Of a stretch of DNA of 35,270 bases, positions 25,989-33,860 are shown in pieces. The notes beneath the pieces were generated by a model, which saw nothing but the letters and a program-made list of their open reading frames with translations, was not told the DNA's origin and did not search any database. The first letter of the stretch is position 1; each line of letters begins with the position of its first letter. Source of the stretch: Oscillospiraceae bacterium (GTDB lineage Bacteria > Bacillota > Clostridia > Oscillospirales > CAG-382); NCBI GenBank assembly GCA_015063785.1, contig SVTM01000029.1, positions 1 to 35,270 on the forward strand. Direction: 5' to 3'. The position numbers were made by a program, and so were the translations under genes.

Positions 25989-26972
25989 ATGGATTGGATA
26001 GAAGTTGCGGTCAAAACGACGACCGAGGGAATAGAACCTGTTTCGGGTATTCTCATCATGAACGGCATTTCCGGTTATGCTGTCGAGGACAGCGCCGATT
26101 TTGAAGAGTTTTTGCGCGACAAGGAAGTATACTGGGATTACATTGAAGATTCCCTCATGGCGCTCAAGGATTGCGACACGGTTGTCACTTTCTACATCAC
26201 CGACGATGCATCGGGCGTAGAGCAGCTTTCGCTTATCAAAAGCGAGCTTGCCCGTTTGAAGAACGACGATCCCGATCAGATCTTCGGCGAGCTTTCGGTC
26301 ACCCTTGAGAATATTGCGGAAGAGGATTGGGCAAACAACTGGAAAAAGTATTTCAAGCCCATCTCTGTGGGCGACAAGCTGCTTGTAAAGCCGACATGGG
26401 AAAAGATTGACAATGTAGGAGCAAAAACCGTCGTCGAGATCGACCCCTCCTCGTCATTTGGCACAGGTTCTCACACCACAACCAAGCTCTGCCTTGAATA
26501 TATCGAAAAGATTGACGAAAAACTTTCGGGCGAAAGCTTTGAGATGATCGACGTTGGCTGCGGATCGGGCATTCTTGCCATTGCTGCAAACAAGCTTTCG
26601 GGCGCACACGTCACTGCCATCGACATCGAAGAAAACTCGATAAGAGTAGCAAAGGAAAACTTTGAAACCAACAACATCCCCGAGAGCGAATACGACCTTT
26701 ATCTCGGAAGTATAACAGATGACGACGAGCTCTTCTCAAAGATCGCACAGAAAAAATATAAGATGCTTGCCGCCAACATTGTGGCAGACGTTCTTAAGGC
26801 AATGGCACCTTATTTCAAAAAGCTTCTTGACGACAATGGATATGCCGTGATCTCGGGTATAATCAGCGAACGCGCGGACGAGGTTGAACAAAGCTTCCTT
26901 TCGGCAGGCTTTGCGGTAATCGAAAAGAAAGACACCGACGGATGGACGGCCATCTTTCTTCGTCACGCATGA
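25989..26972 (+). CDS. prmA: Ribosomal protein L11 methyltransferase PrmA
   Basis: PrmA uses SAM to methylate ribosomal protein L11. The 327-residue product has the N-terminal substrate domain (MDWIEVAVKTTTEGIE) and then the methyltransferase core. Marks are FGTGSHTTT, the SAM-binding DVGCGSGILAIAA and the catalytic-region NIVADVL. AAAGGATA lies 7 bases upstream. The stop overlaps the next start in ATGA. A prmA-rsmE pair is common in Firmicutes. Confidence 0.96.
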   Translation: MDWIEVAVKTTTEGIEPVSGILIMNGISGYAVEDSADFEEFLRDKEVYWDYIEDSLMALKDCDTVVTFYITDDASGVEQLSLIKSELARLKNDDPDQIFGELSVTLENIAEEDWANNWKKYFKPISVGDKLLVKPTWEKIDNVGAKTVVEIDPSSSFGTGSHTTTKLCLEYIEKIDEKLSGESFEMIDVGCGSGILAIAANKLSGAHVTAIDIEENSIRVAKENFETNNIPESEYDLYLGSITDDDELFSKIAQKKYKMLAANIVADVLKAMAPYFKKLLDDNGYAVISGIISERADEVEQSFLSAGFAVIEKKDTDGWTAIFLRHA

Positions 26973-27343
26973 AAAAACTTGATATTAAGCCCATAAGCGG
27001 CGATTTTTCTATTTGCAAGCTTGCTGACCTTTCGGCTGTTTCGCTTTGTGACGAATTTGTTTTTCTTTCAAAGACCGATGAAGAGATCTCGCTTGTATGC
27101 CTTTCCTCAAGCGTTCCCGAAAACGTTGCAGAAAACAACCCTGGATGGTGCGGTTTTCGTATTTGTGGAATTCTTGATTTTTCGCTCACGGGTATTCTTT
27201 CTGATATATCTCGTGTGCTTGCGGATGGAGGCGTCGGTATCTTTGCCGTTTCCACCTACAACACCGATTATGTCTTTGTAAAAAAAGAAAATTTCAAGAA
27301 AGCCCTTGATCTTTTGTCCCGTGCGGACTACAACATAGTTTGA
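26969..27343 (+). CDS. ACT-domain protein (CASTOR/COG3603-like)
   Basis: This is a small two-lobed ACT-type protein, possibly an amino-acid sensor. The 124-residue product has a variable first half and a clear second half with FSLTGILSDISRVLADGGVGIFAVSTYNTDYVFVKK, the pattern seen in ACT proteins of the COG3603 group. The ATG at 26969 overlaps the prmA stop by 4 bases; the open frame to 26942 lies inside prmA. It is co-transcribed with the two methyltransferase genes. The ligand is unknown. Confidence 0.78.
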   Translation: MKKLDIKPISGDFSICKLADLSAVSLCDEFVFLSKTDEEISLVCLSSSVPENVAENNPGWCGFRICGILDFSLTGILSDISRVLADGGVGIFAVSTYNTDYVFVKKENFKKALDLLSRADYNIV

Positions 27344-27362
27344 TTTTTTTACGGAGGGCAAT

Positions 27363-28121
27363 ATGCCTCGCTTTTTCATAAAAGAAGAAAACATCAAGCC
27401 TGACGGCAAGATCCGACTTTTTGGTGACGATGCAAACCACATTTCCCATTCTTTGCGTATGCGCGTGGGGGATGAGATAACGGTATGCGATTTTTTTAAC
27501 TACGAATACGATTGCATTATCGAAGCATTCACTTCTGACGACGTTACCCTTTCGGTCATCAAAAAGCATACAGGGGCGAACGAGCCTTCTGTTTCGGTCA
27601 GCCTTTTCCAGGGTGTTCCCAAAAGCACCAAGCTTGAAATGATAATTCAAAAGTGCGTTGAACTCGGAATTTCAAAAATATGTCCCGTTGCTATGTCTCG
27701 ATGTATTTCAAGACCGGACGAAAAGTCGTCGGAAAAGAAAACCAAACGCTGGAACATGATCTCTCAGGAGGCAGCAAAACAGTCGGGCAGGGGAATCGTT
27801 CCCGAGGTTTGCGATCCTGTTTCTTTCCGCGATGCCATAAAAAAACTCAAAGAGCACGACGTATGCTTTTTGTGCTACGAAATGTGTGACGAAACTCAGG
27901 ATGCCGATATCAAGACCTTTCTGAAAAGAAGTATATCCGACAAAACAAAGTCTGTTGCTTTTCTCGTGGGTCCCGAAGGCGGCATTTCTCCCGTGGAAGC
28001 GGCGTATGCCAAAGAAAACGGCATATCGTTTGTCAGCCTTGGAAAGCGTATTCTTCGCACCGAAACGGCGCCATTGTGCGTTCTTTCGTGTATAATGTAT
28101 GAATCTGACAATATGAAGTAA
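27363..28121 (+). CDS. rsmE: 16S rRNA m3U1498 methyltransferase RsmE
   Basis: RsmE methylates N3 of U1498 in 16S rRNA and belongs to the SPOUT knot family. The 252-residue product has the N-terminal PUA-like domain (MPRFFIKEENI, HISHSLRMRVGDEI), QEAAKQSGRG, and the knot motifs VGPEGGIS and LGKRILRTETAPL. ACGGAGG lies 7 bases before the ATG. It follows the ACT gene by 19 bases and precedes a membrane protein gene. Confidence 0.96.
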   Translation: MPRFFIKEENIKPDGKIRLFGDDANHISHSLRMRVGDEITVCDFFNYEYDCIIEAFTSDDVTLSVIKKHTGANEPSVSVSLFQGVPKSTKLEMIIQKCVELGISKICPVAMSRCISRPDEKSSEKKTKRWNMISQEAAKQSGRGIVPEVCDPVSFRDAIKKLKEHDVCFLCYEMCDETQDADIKTFLKRSISDKTKSVAFLVGPEGGISPVEAAYAKENGISFVSLGKRILRTETAPLCVLSCIMYESDNMK

Positions 28122-28147
28122 AAGATACAAAAAGGAGGTTTTTGCCG

Positions 28148-28906
28148 ATGGCGAAAAAGAATCGCTCAACCAAAGGTAATTCTCAATATAAAGAAGACGT
28201 TTTGTTTTTCAGAATGTCGGTCTTTTTTGCATTGTGCATCGTGATGATCTTCTTTTTCATTCACCTGCGCGATACCGTTGATCTTGCAAGCGATCTCTAT
28301 ATCATGTCAAAGAAGCTCTCTTATCGTATTATTTCAGCTGTTCTTGCCCTTGCGTCGCTTGCATATTTTGTGTACTGCAAAGTAAAAAAGAAGGATGAAT
28401 CCGAAAAGACTTTTTCGAGTTCAAACATCGCTTCTGCGGTATGTTACATCACCGGCGGATTTATCTATTGGGGAACCACCTACAGCCCCCGGTACGATGC
28501 GCTCATAACCCTTACAGTGGCGTTTACACTGCTATATTTTATATACAATATCTATCACCGCGATTTCTTCGCATATTCGGCATCAAACCTAGTTTTTCTT
28601 TCGACGGCTTGGCTGTTTTCACGCGGAGGACCAAAGTTTGTGATAGCATCGGCGGTGTTCCTCGCACTTTGCGCTTTCATGTGTTTTTACACTTATAAAG
28701 TATCCGGGGAGTTTAAGTGCAAAAAGGGAAAATACGTTTTTGAACCCGTATTCTTCTCGTTTCTTCTCACAGTTCTTTTGATTTCACTTTCAAAATTCAT
28801 TGGAGTTCCGTTTATCACATCTTCTGTGACCATGATTGCAATCATCGCACAGTACGTTTTGGGCGGAATCTATTATACAGTTAAACTTATCAGGGAGGCT
28901 AAATAA
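28148..28906 (+). CDS. Polytopic membrane protein of unknown function
   Basis: I do not recognise the family. The 252-residue product has a basic N-terminus (MAKKNRSTKG) and about seven hydrophobic segments, beginning near residues 23-40, 57-75 and 95-110. Short charged loops lie between them and the tail is lysine-rich. No signal cleavage site or catalytic motif is seen. The ATG at 28148 is preferred, with AAAGGAGG 9 bases upstream; a TTG at 28142 is too close. The gene is 2 bases ahead of the PucR-type regulator, so the two are probably expressed and perhaps work together. Confidence 0.75.
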   Translation: MAKKNRSTKGNSQYKEDVLFFRMSVFFALCIVMIFFFIHLRDTVDLASDLYIMSKKLSYRIISAVLALASLAYFVYCKVKKKDESEKTFSSSNIASAVCYITGGFIYWGTTYSPRYDALITLTVAFTLLYFIYNIYHRDFFAYSASNLVFLSTAWLFSRGGPKFVIASAVFLALCAFMCFYTYKVSGEFKCKKGKYVFEPVFFSFLLTVLLISLSKFIGVPFITSSVTMIAIIAQYVLGGIYYTVKLIREAK

Positions 28907-28908
28907 TC

Positions 28909-29994
28909 ATGTCAAACAGACTTTTTCAGAGCGTCATCCACCAAATGAAGGAAGCCATCGATCGAGTTCTCGGTATTATCGATGAAAACGGTACTCTGGT
29001 TGCTTGCAGCGAGCTTGTGCGTATCGGCGAGGACAAGACAAATATCCTCGAGGGCATCGCATATTCGATGGAGACCTACACCAACGAAGGCTATACCTAC
29101 CGACCCATCGGAACGCATGCAAAGCTTGAGTATGTCATCATGGTCGAGGGCGACGACAAAACAGCCTACGAGATTGCATCGGTGCTTGCTGTTTCTCTTA
29201 ACAACATCAAGACTCTTTACGATGAAAAGTACGACAAATCCAGCTTTATAAAGAATATCATACTGGATAATATTCTCCCCAGCGATATCTATATCAAGGC
29301 AAAGGAGCTTCGTTTTAACAGCGATATTCCGCGTGCCGTGTTCTTTATTCGTTTTGCCGAGCTTTCTGATGTTATGCCTTATGATATAATGCAGAATATG
29401 TTCCCTGAAAAGAACAAGGATTACGTTATCAGCGTCGGAGAAAACGATATCGTACTTGTCAAGGAAGTAAAGCCCAATTGCGACAGCCGCGAGCTTGAAA
29501 AGGTTGCAAATTCTATTGTCGATACCACAAGCACGGAATTTTTCCAGAAGGTCATTGTCGGTATTGGTACCATTGCCGAAAACATCAAGGATCTTGCCCG
29601 TTCCTTCAAGGAAGCGCAGGTTGCCATTGAAGTCGGCAAGGTGTTTGACACTGAAAAGCGCATTATCAACTACGAAAACCTCGGCATCGGAAGACTTGTT
29701 TATCAGCTTCCCACAACTCTTTGCGAAATGTTTCTTCAGGAAGTTTTCAAAAAGGGTTCGCTTGAAAGCCTTGACCACGAAACACTTATGACCATCCAGG
29801 CATTCTTCGAGAACAACCTCAACGTTTCCGAAACCTCGAGAAAGCTCTTTGTACATAGAAATACTCTTGTTTACCGTCTCGAAAAGATCCGCAAACTCAC
29901 AGGTCTTGATCTTCGCGAGTTTGAACACGCCATCACCTTTAAGGTTGCCCTTATGGTCAAAAAGTATCTCACCTCAAAGCCTGTTAAGTATTAA
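28909..29994 (+). CDS. PucR/sugar-diacid type transcriptional regulator
   Basis: This is a regulator with a C-terminal PucR helix-turn-helix domain. The 361-residue product has an N-terminal ligand-type region (around VLGIIDENGTLVACSE), a central GGDEF-like accessory domain of the family (about residues 130-270), and the HTH part AFFENNLNVSETSRKLFVHRNTLVYRLEKI (about residues 295-325). In known relatives (PucR, SdiaR/CdaR of E. coli, not the YbbR CdaR above) this binds DNA in response to a small metabolite. No diacid or purine catabolic genes lie nearby. GGGAGG precedes the ATG. It ends the operon at a strong terminator. Confidence 0.85.
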   Translation: MSNRLFQSVIHQMKEAIDRVLGIIDENGTLVACSELVRIGEDKTNILEGIAYSMETYTNEGYTYRPIGTHAKLEYVIMVEGDDKTAYEIASVLAVSLNNIKTLYDEKYDKSSFIKNIILDNILPSDIYIKAKELRFNSDIPRAVFFIRFAELSDVMPYDIMQNMFPEKNKDYVISVGENDIVLVKEVKPNCDSRELEKVANSIVDTTSTEFFQKVIVGIGTIAENIKDLARSFKEAQVAIEVGKVFDTEKRIINYENLGIGRLVYQLPTTLCEMFLQEVFKKGSLESLDHETLMTIQAFFENNLNVSETSRKLFVHRNTLVYRLEKIRKLTGLDLREFEHAITFKVALMVKKYLTSKPVKY

Positions 29995-30002
29995 AAAAAC
30001 AA

Positions 30003-30036
30003 GCGGCACTTCCGCAAAGAAGTGCCGCGTTTTTTA
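30003..30036. terminator. Bidirectional terminator between convergent genes
   Basis: A perfect 10-bp stem (30003-30012 with 30019-30028) with a 6-base loop has a T-run on its right and an A-run on its left. It can therefore end both the PucR-type gene and the acyltransferase gene arriving from the right. Confidence 0.92.
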
Positions 30037-31137
30037 TTGTTCTGTTTTTCTTTTTGATTTCAAGATTGCACACATCGCTTTGTAAAGTAGATTAACCGCA
30101 AGCGACAAAAGCAAGGAAGATATTGCAACCACCGCCACCATCGGAACAAAATATACTATCCTGTCAGTTACCACGTCAACTTTTGCATTTAGCTTTCCAT
30201 AGAAGTACTGGTCGAAAATGTATGACAGCAGATATCCGCCAAGGGTCAGATCTGAAATGTAAGATAATGTTTTTTTTACAGGAGAGGGAAGTCTCTCTGA
30301 CGGAAGATTGAGAAGAAAGATGAATACAAGAACGGTCATTATCACGTTCGGTAAAGCTCCCCATTCCTGCCAAATGCCCGAAACAAAGATAGAACCACGG
30401 CTTCTGTAATAATTGAACGAGCCGAAAGCAAAGGCAAGCACGATAATAAACAGCGCGTTCAGTGCTTTGTTTGGCTTTGGCTTGAATTCGCGGATGAAGC
30501 AGCCGAGATAATAGTAGGTGACAGGATAAAGAATTGTAAAGAACGAGGGGACGATCTTTGTATATTCCCATTCTCTTATGGGCTCTGCCCAAAAAGCAAA
30601 AGAATCAAAAACAAAGATGTTCAGCACAGATGGAAGAGCAGTAAGACAAAGCATCGTCCCGACAAGGATAATCTTTTGCTTTTTGCTTTCCAACGAATGA
30701 TACGCGCCGTTCAGAAACGGAATTATCAGAAAGAGTCCGATGTACATTTCGATATACCAAGAATAACTTGCACCTGTGAAACCCAGTGTGCCCTCTATGG
30801 TATCTTGAAGACCCCATTCCTGCATAAGATAGTACTTTTTAAAAAGTATACACAAAATACTTGCGCAGACGTAGACAAAAAGTGTTTTTGTTATTCTTCC
30901 GTAATACCCTTTTTCAAGCTTTTTGTTGCACATCAGATACCCGGTAAGAATAAGAAACAGGGGAACGCAGACCATAAAAAAGCACCGTGCCACTGTCATC
31001 AAGTAAAGCCTTGCTCCGTCTATCGGTACGCTGTAAAAACCGCTGTTCATAAAAAAATGAACCGATATAACCGATAAAAAAGCGAAGATACGTATGATAT
31101 CACAAGCAGGGCTTCTGTTTTTTGATGTTGTGTTCAT
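30034..31137 (-). CDS. Membrane acyltransferase, family 3 (OafA/WecH type)
   Basis: These proteins transfer acetyl or other acyl groups to surface polysaccharides or other sugars. The 367-residue product has about ten membrane helices. The first carries CDIIRIFAFLSVISVHFF, with the conserved R and H of the family. VPLFLILTGYLM and SWYIEMYIGLFLIIPFL follow as expected. GGAGGA lies 6 bases before the ATG. It is a single gene with its own promoter. The substrate cannot be told, since no polysaccharide genes are beside it. Confidence 0.88.
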   Translation of the reverse strand: MNTTSKNRSPACDIIRIFAFLSVISVHFFMNSGFYSVPIDGARLYLMTVARCFFMVCVPLFLILTGYLMCNKKLEKGYYGRITKTLFVYVCASILCILFKKYYLMQEWGLQDTIEGTLGFTGASYSWYIEMYIGLFLIIPFLNGAYHSLESKKQKIILVGTMLCLTALPSVLNIFVFDSFAFWAEPIREWEYTKIVPSFFTILYPVTYYYLGCFIREFKPKPNKALNALFIIVLAFAFGSFNYYRSRGSIFVSGIWQEWGALPNVIMTVLVFIFLLNLPSERLPSPVKKTLSYISDLTLGGYLLSYIFDQYFYGKLNAKVDVVTDRIVYFVPMVAVVAISSLLLSLAVNLLYKAMCAILKSKRKTEQ

Positions 31138-31166
31138 TTTTGTCCTCCATCATTGTGTTCAAGAAG

Positions 31167-31195
31167 ATTTTACCACGAAATGCACAATTATTCAA
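31167..31195 (-). promoter_or_regulatory. Promoter of the acyltransferase gene
   Basis: On the minus strand TTGAAT (31190-31195) and TAAAAT (31167-31172) are separated by 17 bases, about 30 bases before the start codon. The leader is short. Confidence 0.6.
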
Positions 31196-31233
31196 CAATT
31201 AAATATAAATATCAAAAAATATTTCCCTCCCCC

Positions 31234-31262
31234 TTGATTTATTGCGTTGTACATGGTATAAT
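31234..31262 (+). promoter_or_regulatory. Promoter of the Nudix gene
   Basis: TTGATT (31234-31239) and TATAAT (31257-31262) are separated by 17 bases, with an extended -10 TGG. The predicted start is near 31269. Confidence 0.75.
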
Positions 31263-31268
31263 AAAGAC

Positions 31269-31376
31269 AATATAGTATCATGGCGGTATTATATAGATGC
31301 AGCCGTGATACTTGACTAACGGAAGAGGCGCATTTCTTCAGGTCATTTTTGCTACGCGCCGAACCGAAAAAAGAGG
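31269..31376 (+). promoter_or_regulatory. Structured leader of the Nudix gene
   Basis: An 11-bp stem with one G-U pair (31274-31284 with 31302-31312) opens the predicted transcript. A second structure has GGCGC (31327-31331) pairing with GCGCC (31356-31360), with an outer CGG (31320-31322) and CCG (31364-31366) and a purine-rich internal loop. It does not match a riboswitch class I can name with confidence. Confidence 0.4.
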
Positions 31377-31385
31377 TTGAAGATT

Positions 31386-32189
31386 TTGGCAAGCTGGAAT
31401 GTTGCCGCTTCAAACCGCAGTGCTCGTTTTATTCTTGGAAAGACAGTAACAGCAACAACCACAAGCACCTTCAGAAAGTACCTTCCGCACAAAGGCAATT
31501 GCTTTATAAACTGCGGCAAGGTAAAAGAAGACGACAAGGACAATTCAACACTGGGTAAAGCGGCTTTTGTCGTAGGTACAATGGGTGCCGTTTCCGAGTA
31601 CACCGGAGAGGTCATCGCCATTGTCAAGACAAGTCAAAAAAAGGAGTATTGGATAATATCGTCCAAAAACGCCGTTTATTATGAACCCGAATTGCGTTTT
31701 CTTGTCACCCCATACATCGAAGAAAATGACGAAGAGCTCACCTTCATCTGCTTCAATGAAAAAAGCTGCGGCGCTGTTTTGTTTTCGATGATCGAAGGGA
31801 AAAGATACTACATACTCATCAAAAATATGTCGGGCCACGTTGGTTTTCCTAAGGGTCACATGGAGTTTGGCGAGGATGAATATGAAACCGCAAACCGCGA
31901 GATCTACGAGGAAACCGGAGTTTCCGCGCACATCATAAAAGGCTTCCGCGAAAGCTACAATTACCTCATCAACGGTTATGTGCGCAAGGAAGCGGTCTAT
32001 TTTGTTTCGCCCTTTGAAAAGGACGAGATAAAAATGGATATCATGGAGATCTCTGAGTACAAGCTCGTCACCTTTGACGAAGCCATGAAGATCCTCAATT
32101 ATCCCCACGATCGCAACATCATGCGTCGCGCGCACGATTTTGTTTCGGGATATCTTGCGGCAAAGGAAGAAACAAACGAAAACAACTGA
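31386..32189 (+). CDS. Nudix hydrolase with a pyrophosphatase-like N-terminal domain
   Basis: The C-terminal half is a Nudix domain that would cleave a nucleoside diphosphate linked to another group. The Nudix box is intact: G-x5-E-x7-REIYEETGV in the segment from GHMEFGEDE onward (about residues 160-180). The first 110 residues are a separate domain, with FILGKTVTATT near the start and YTGEVIAIVK and EYWIISS later. This resembles the small clostridial proteins related to family I inorganic pyrophosphatase, but the acidic metal cluster is not clear. That resemblance is inference. The TTG at 31386 is favoured, 9 bases after AAGAGG; a TTG at 31377 abuts that site. It has its own promoter, leader and terminator. 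Confidence 0.82.
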   Translation: MASWNVAASNRSARFILGKTVTATTTSTFRKYLPHKGNCFINCGKVKEDDKDNSTLGKAAFVVGTMGAVSEYTGEVIAIVKTSQKKEYWIISSKNAVYYEPELRFLVTPYIEENDEELTFICFNEKSCGAVLFSMIEGKRYYILIKNMSGHVGFPKGHMEFGEDEYETANREIYEETGVSAHIIKGFRESYNYLINGYVRKEAVYFVSPFEKDEIKMDIMEISEYKLVTFDEAMKILNYPHDRNIMRRAHDFVSGYLAAKEETNENN

Positions 32190-32195
32190 TAAAAA

Positions 32196-32220
32196 ACGGA
32201 AGCTTTGGCTTCCGTTTTTT
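32196..32220 (+). terminator. Intrinsic terminator of the Nudix gene
   Basis: ACGGAAGC (32196-32203) pairs with GCTTCCGT (32208-32215) around TTTG and is followed by five more Ts, a few bases after the stop. Confidence 0.9.
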
Positions 32221-32266
32221 GTTACCGCGAATTTCAAAAAAATATATGCAATTTGCCAAAATAGTA

Positions 32267-32295
32267 TGGACAATTCTAAACAAATATGTTATAAT
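32267..32295 (+). promoter_or_regulatory. Promoter of the first exported beta-helix gene
   Basis: TGGACA (32267-32272) and TATAAT (32290-32295) are 17 bases apart, with an extended -10 TGT. The same ATGTTATAATATC core occurs at the second paralogue. Confidence 0.75.
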
Positions 32296-32302
32296 ATCTC
32301 CA

Positions 32303-32328
32303 ATATAACCATTTATTTGTGGTTATAT
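32303..32328 (+). promoter_or_regulatory. 5'-terminal hairpin of the first exported-protein mRNA
   Basis: ATATAACCA (32303-32311) pairs perfectly with TGGTTATAT (32320-32328) around an 8-base loop. It begins at the predicted transcription start, as a 5' mRNA stabiliser would. Confidence 0.5.
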
Positions 32329-32354
32329 ACCAACAAAATTTTGGAGGTGTCATT

Positions 32355-33740
32355 ATGACAAAGAAGATTTTATCCGCAGTTCTCGCAGTGATGCTTGTTA
32401 TCTCTCTCGGCGTATTCACTGTGTCTGCAGACGACGAGCTTGCATTCTATGTTGAAGCAGGCGCAACAGGTAAGGGTACAGAGGACGATCCCTTCGGTAC
32501 CATCGATGAGGCTATTCTTGCACTTAACGGTAAGGACGGAACAATTTACGTTTACGGCGCATTCAGCGTTGACCTTTTCAATGCTCCTGCTTGGGAAGGC
32601 ACTGTTACTATCGCAGGTGTAAACACCGATTCTATTCTTACACTTGTTGACGGTAAGTCTGCTGTATTCAACGGAGACACCATCATCAAGGACATCGGTT
32701 TCTCACTTGGTAAGAACTGCCACTTCAACCCCGGCAATTCCGCAACTCTCACAATCGATGCAGGCGAAGACGCTCTGTTTGACGGTTTCTTCCATCTTTC
32801 CATGTATGGCAGCCAGATCGTTGACGAAGGTAACTTCATTCTCGAAAGCGGCGAGATCAGAACTCTTTATGCCGCAGGCGGCTATTGCACATCTCTTGCA
32901 AATGGCGTTATGGGTGATGCAAATATCATCATCAACGGCGGTAAAGCAGGCAACATCAACCTTGATGCAGATGCTTACATGGATACCCAGACCGGTATCT
33001 CCATCGGCGGTAACCTCAATGTTATCCACAATGGAGGCGAAATCGGTGCTATCAATGTTGCGAGAAAGAACTGCGTTCCCGAAGTTATGGGTGCTCTCAA
33101 CATCATCTTCAACAACGGTATGATCGCTCCCGAAAAGTTCAACTATCCCGAAGAAACAGTTGCAGGCGGCGTATTTATCATCCACTCCGACGAGGGCGGT
33201 ATGATCATGCCTACATCAGACGTTGGCGTATTCGAAGTTAAGTCGAACTCTGATGACAAGGTTGCGAAGATTAACGGAGAACTTGTTTACAACGGTACAG
33301 TTACTCTTGAGCCCGGCGAAACAGAAGTTGAATGGGTAGCAGGTCAGCAGCCCGTAAAGGCAGAAGAAAAGACAGAAATCAAGCTTACCATCGGTAAGGC
33401 TGAAATCACAACAAACGGCGAAGCTAAGGCTCTCGATGTTCCTGCACAGATCATCGACTCCAGAACAATGGTTCCTCTTCGTGCAATCTTCGAAGCACTC
33501 GGCGCTTCTGTTGAATGGGATGACGCTACAAAGACAGTTACATCCGTAAAGGGCGACACAACTGTAAAGCTCACAATCGGTCAGGCTTCGATCAACGTAA
33601 ACGGCGCAGACAAGGCACTTGACGTTCCTGCACAGATCGTTGACTCCAGAACTCTCGTTCCTGTTCGTGCCATCGCTGAAAGTTTCGGTTGCGAAGTAGG
33701 TTGGGACGACCCCACAAAGACAGTTACTATCACTAAGTAA
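32355..33740 (+). CDS. Exported beta-helix protein with copper-amine-oxidase-N-type repeats
   Basis: This 461-residue protein begins with a signal peptide (KK, hydrophobic core, cleavage near SADDE at about residue 26). The next 300 residues look like a right-handed beta-helix. They open with FYVEAGATGKGTEDDPFGTIDEAI, the usual entry pattern of pectate-lyase-like folds, and then repeat rungs such as NIIINGGK, LNVIHNGGE and LNIIFNNG. The C-terminus (about 345-461) holds two copper amine oxidase N-terminal type repeats (KALDVPAQI.DSRT.VPLRAI.E). This module is common on clostridial surface proteins and does not imply copper or amine oxidation. No sortase motif or membrane anchor is seen. GGAGGTG precedes the ATG. 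The ligand is unknown; it is paralogous to the next gene. Confidence 0.85.
   Translation: MTKKILSAVLAVMLVISLGVFTVSADDELAFYVEAGATGKGTEDDPFGTIDEAILALNGKDGTIYVYGAFSVDLFNAPAWEGTVTIAGVNTDSILTLVDGKSAVFNGDTIIKDIGFSLGKNCHFNPGNSATLTIDAGEDALFDGFFHLSMYGSQIVDEGNFILESGEIRTLYAAGGYCTSLANGVMGDANIIINGGKAGNINLDADAYMDTQTGISIGGNLNVIHNGGEIGAINVARKNCVPEVMGALNIIFNNGMIAPEKFNYPEETVAGGVFIIHSDEGGMIMPTSDVGVFEVKSNSDDKVAKINGELVYNGTVTLEPGETEVEWVAGQQPVKAEEKTEIKLTIGKAEITTNGEAKALDVPAQIIDSRTMVPLRAIFEALGASVEWDDATKTVTSVKGDTTVKLTIGQASINVNGADKALDVPAQIVDSRTLVPVRAIAESFGCEVGWDDPTKTVTITK
33375..33714 (+). repeat. 340-bp duplicated C-terminal module, copy 1
   Basis: This stretch matches 34931-35270 without gaps. By hand count there are 15 base differences in 340 and all are synonymous. 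It encodes the two copper-amine-oxidase-N-type repeats of the first exported protein. Confidence 0.9.
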
Positions 33741-33759
33741 TCAGTTTTAAATCAAAAAA

Positions 33760-33784
33760 GCGGAGGCTTTGCCTCTGCTTTTTT
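33760..33784 (+). terminator. Intrinsic terminator of the first exported-protein gene
   Basis: GCGGAGGC (33760-33767) pairs with GCCTCTGC (33771-33778), with one G-U pair and a TTT loop. An A-run precedes it and six Ts follow. Confidence 0.9.
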
Positions 33785-33825
33785 GTGTTTTTGTGCAAAA
33801 AGAATGTCATTTTTACCATTTTGTA

Positions 33826-33854
33826 TAGACAAAAGTGTTTTTATATGTTATAAT
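33826..33854 (+). promoter_or_regulatory. Promoter of the second exported beta-helix gene
   Basis: TAGACA (33826-33831) and TATAAT (33849-33854) are 17 bases apart, with an extended -10 TGT. Each paralogue therefore has its own promoter, with a terminator between them. Confidence 0.75.
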
Positions 33855-33860
33855 ATCATC

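Noticed and set aside
25898..26104. A small frame starting in the prmA leader
   Set aside because: No ribosome site precedes it and most of it overlaps prmA in another frame, so a leader peptide is not supported.
28912..29928. A 338-codon open frame on the minus strand
   Set aside because: It lies fully antisense to the PucR-type regulator, which has a clear HTH domain and ribosome site. The minus-strand product matches no family I know and is a by-product of codon usage.
31320..31366. Resemblance of the Nudix leader loop to part of a lysine riboswitch (GAGGCGC and CGCCGAA)
   Set aside because: The element is far too short, the other helices of that riboswitch are missing, and the gene is not in lysine metabolism.
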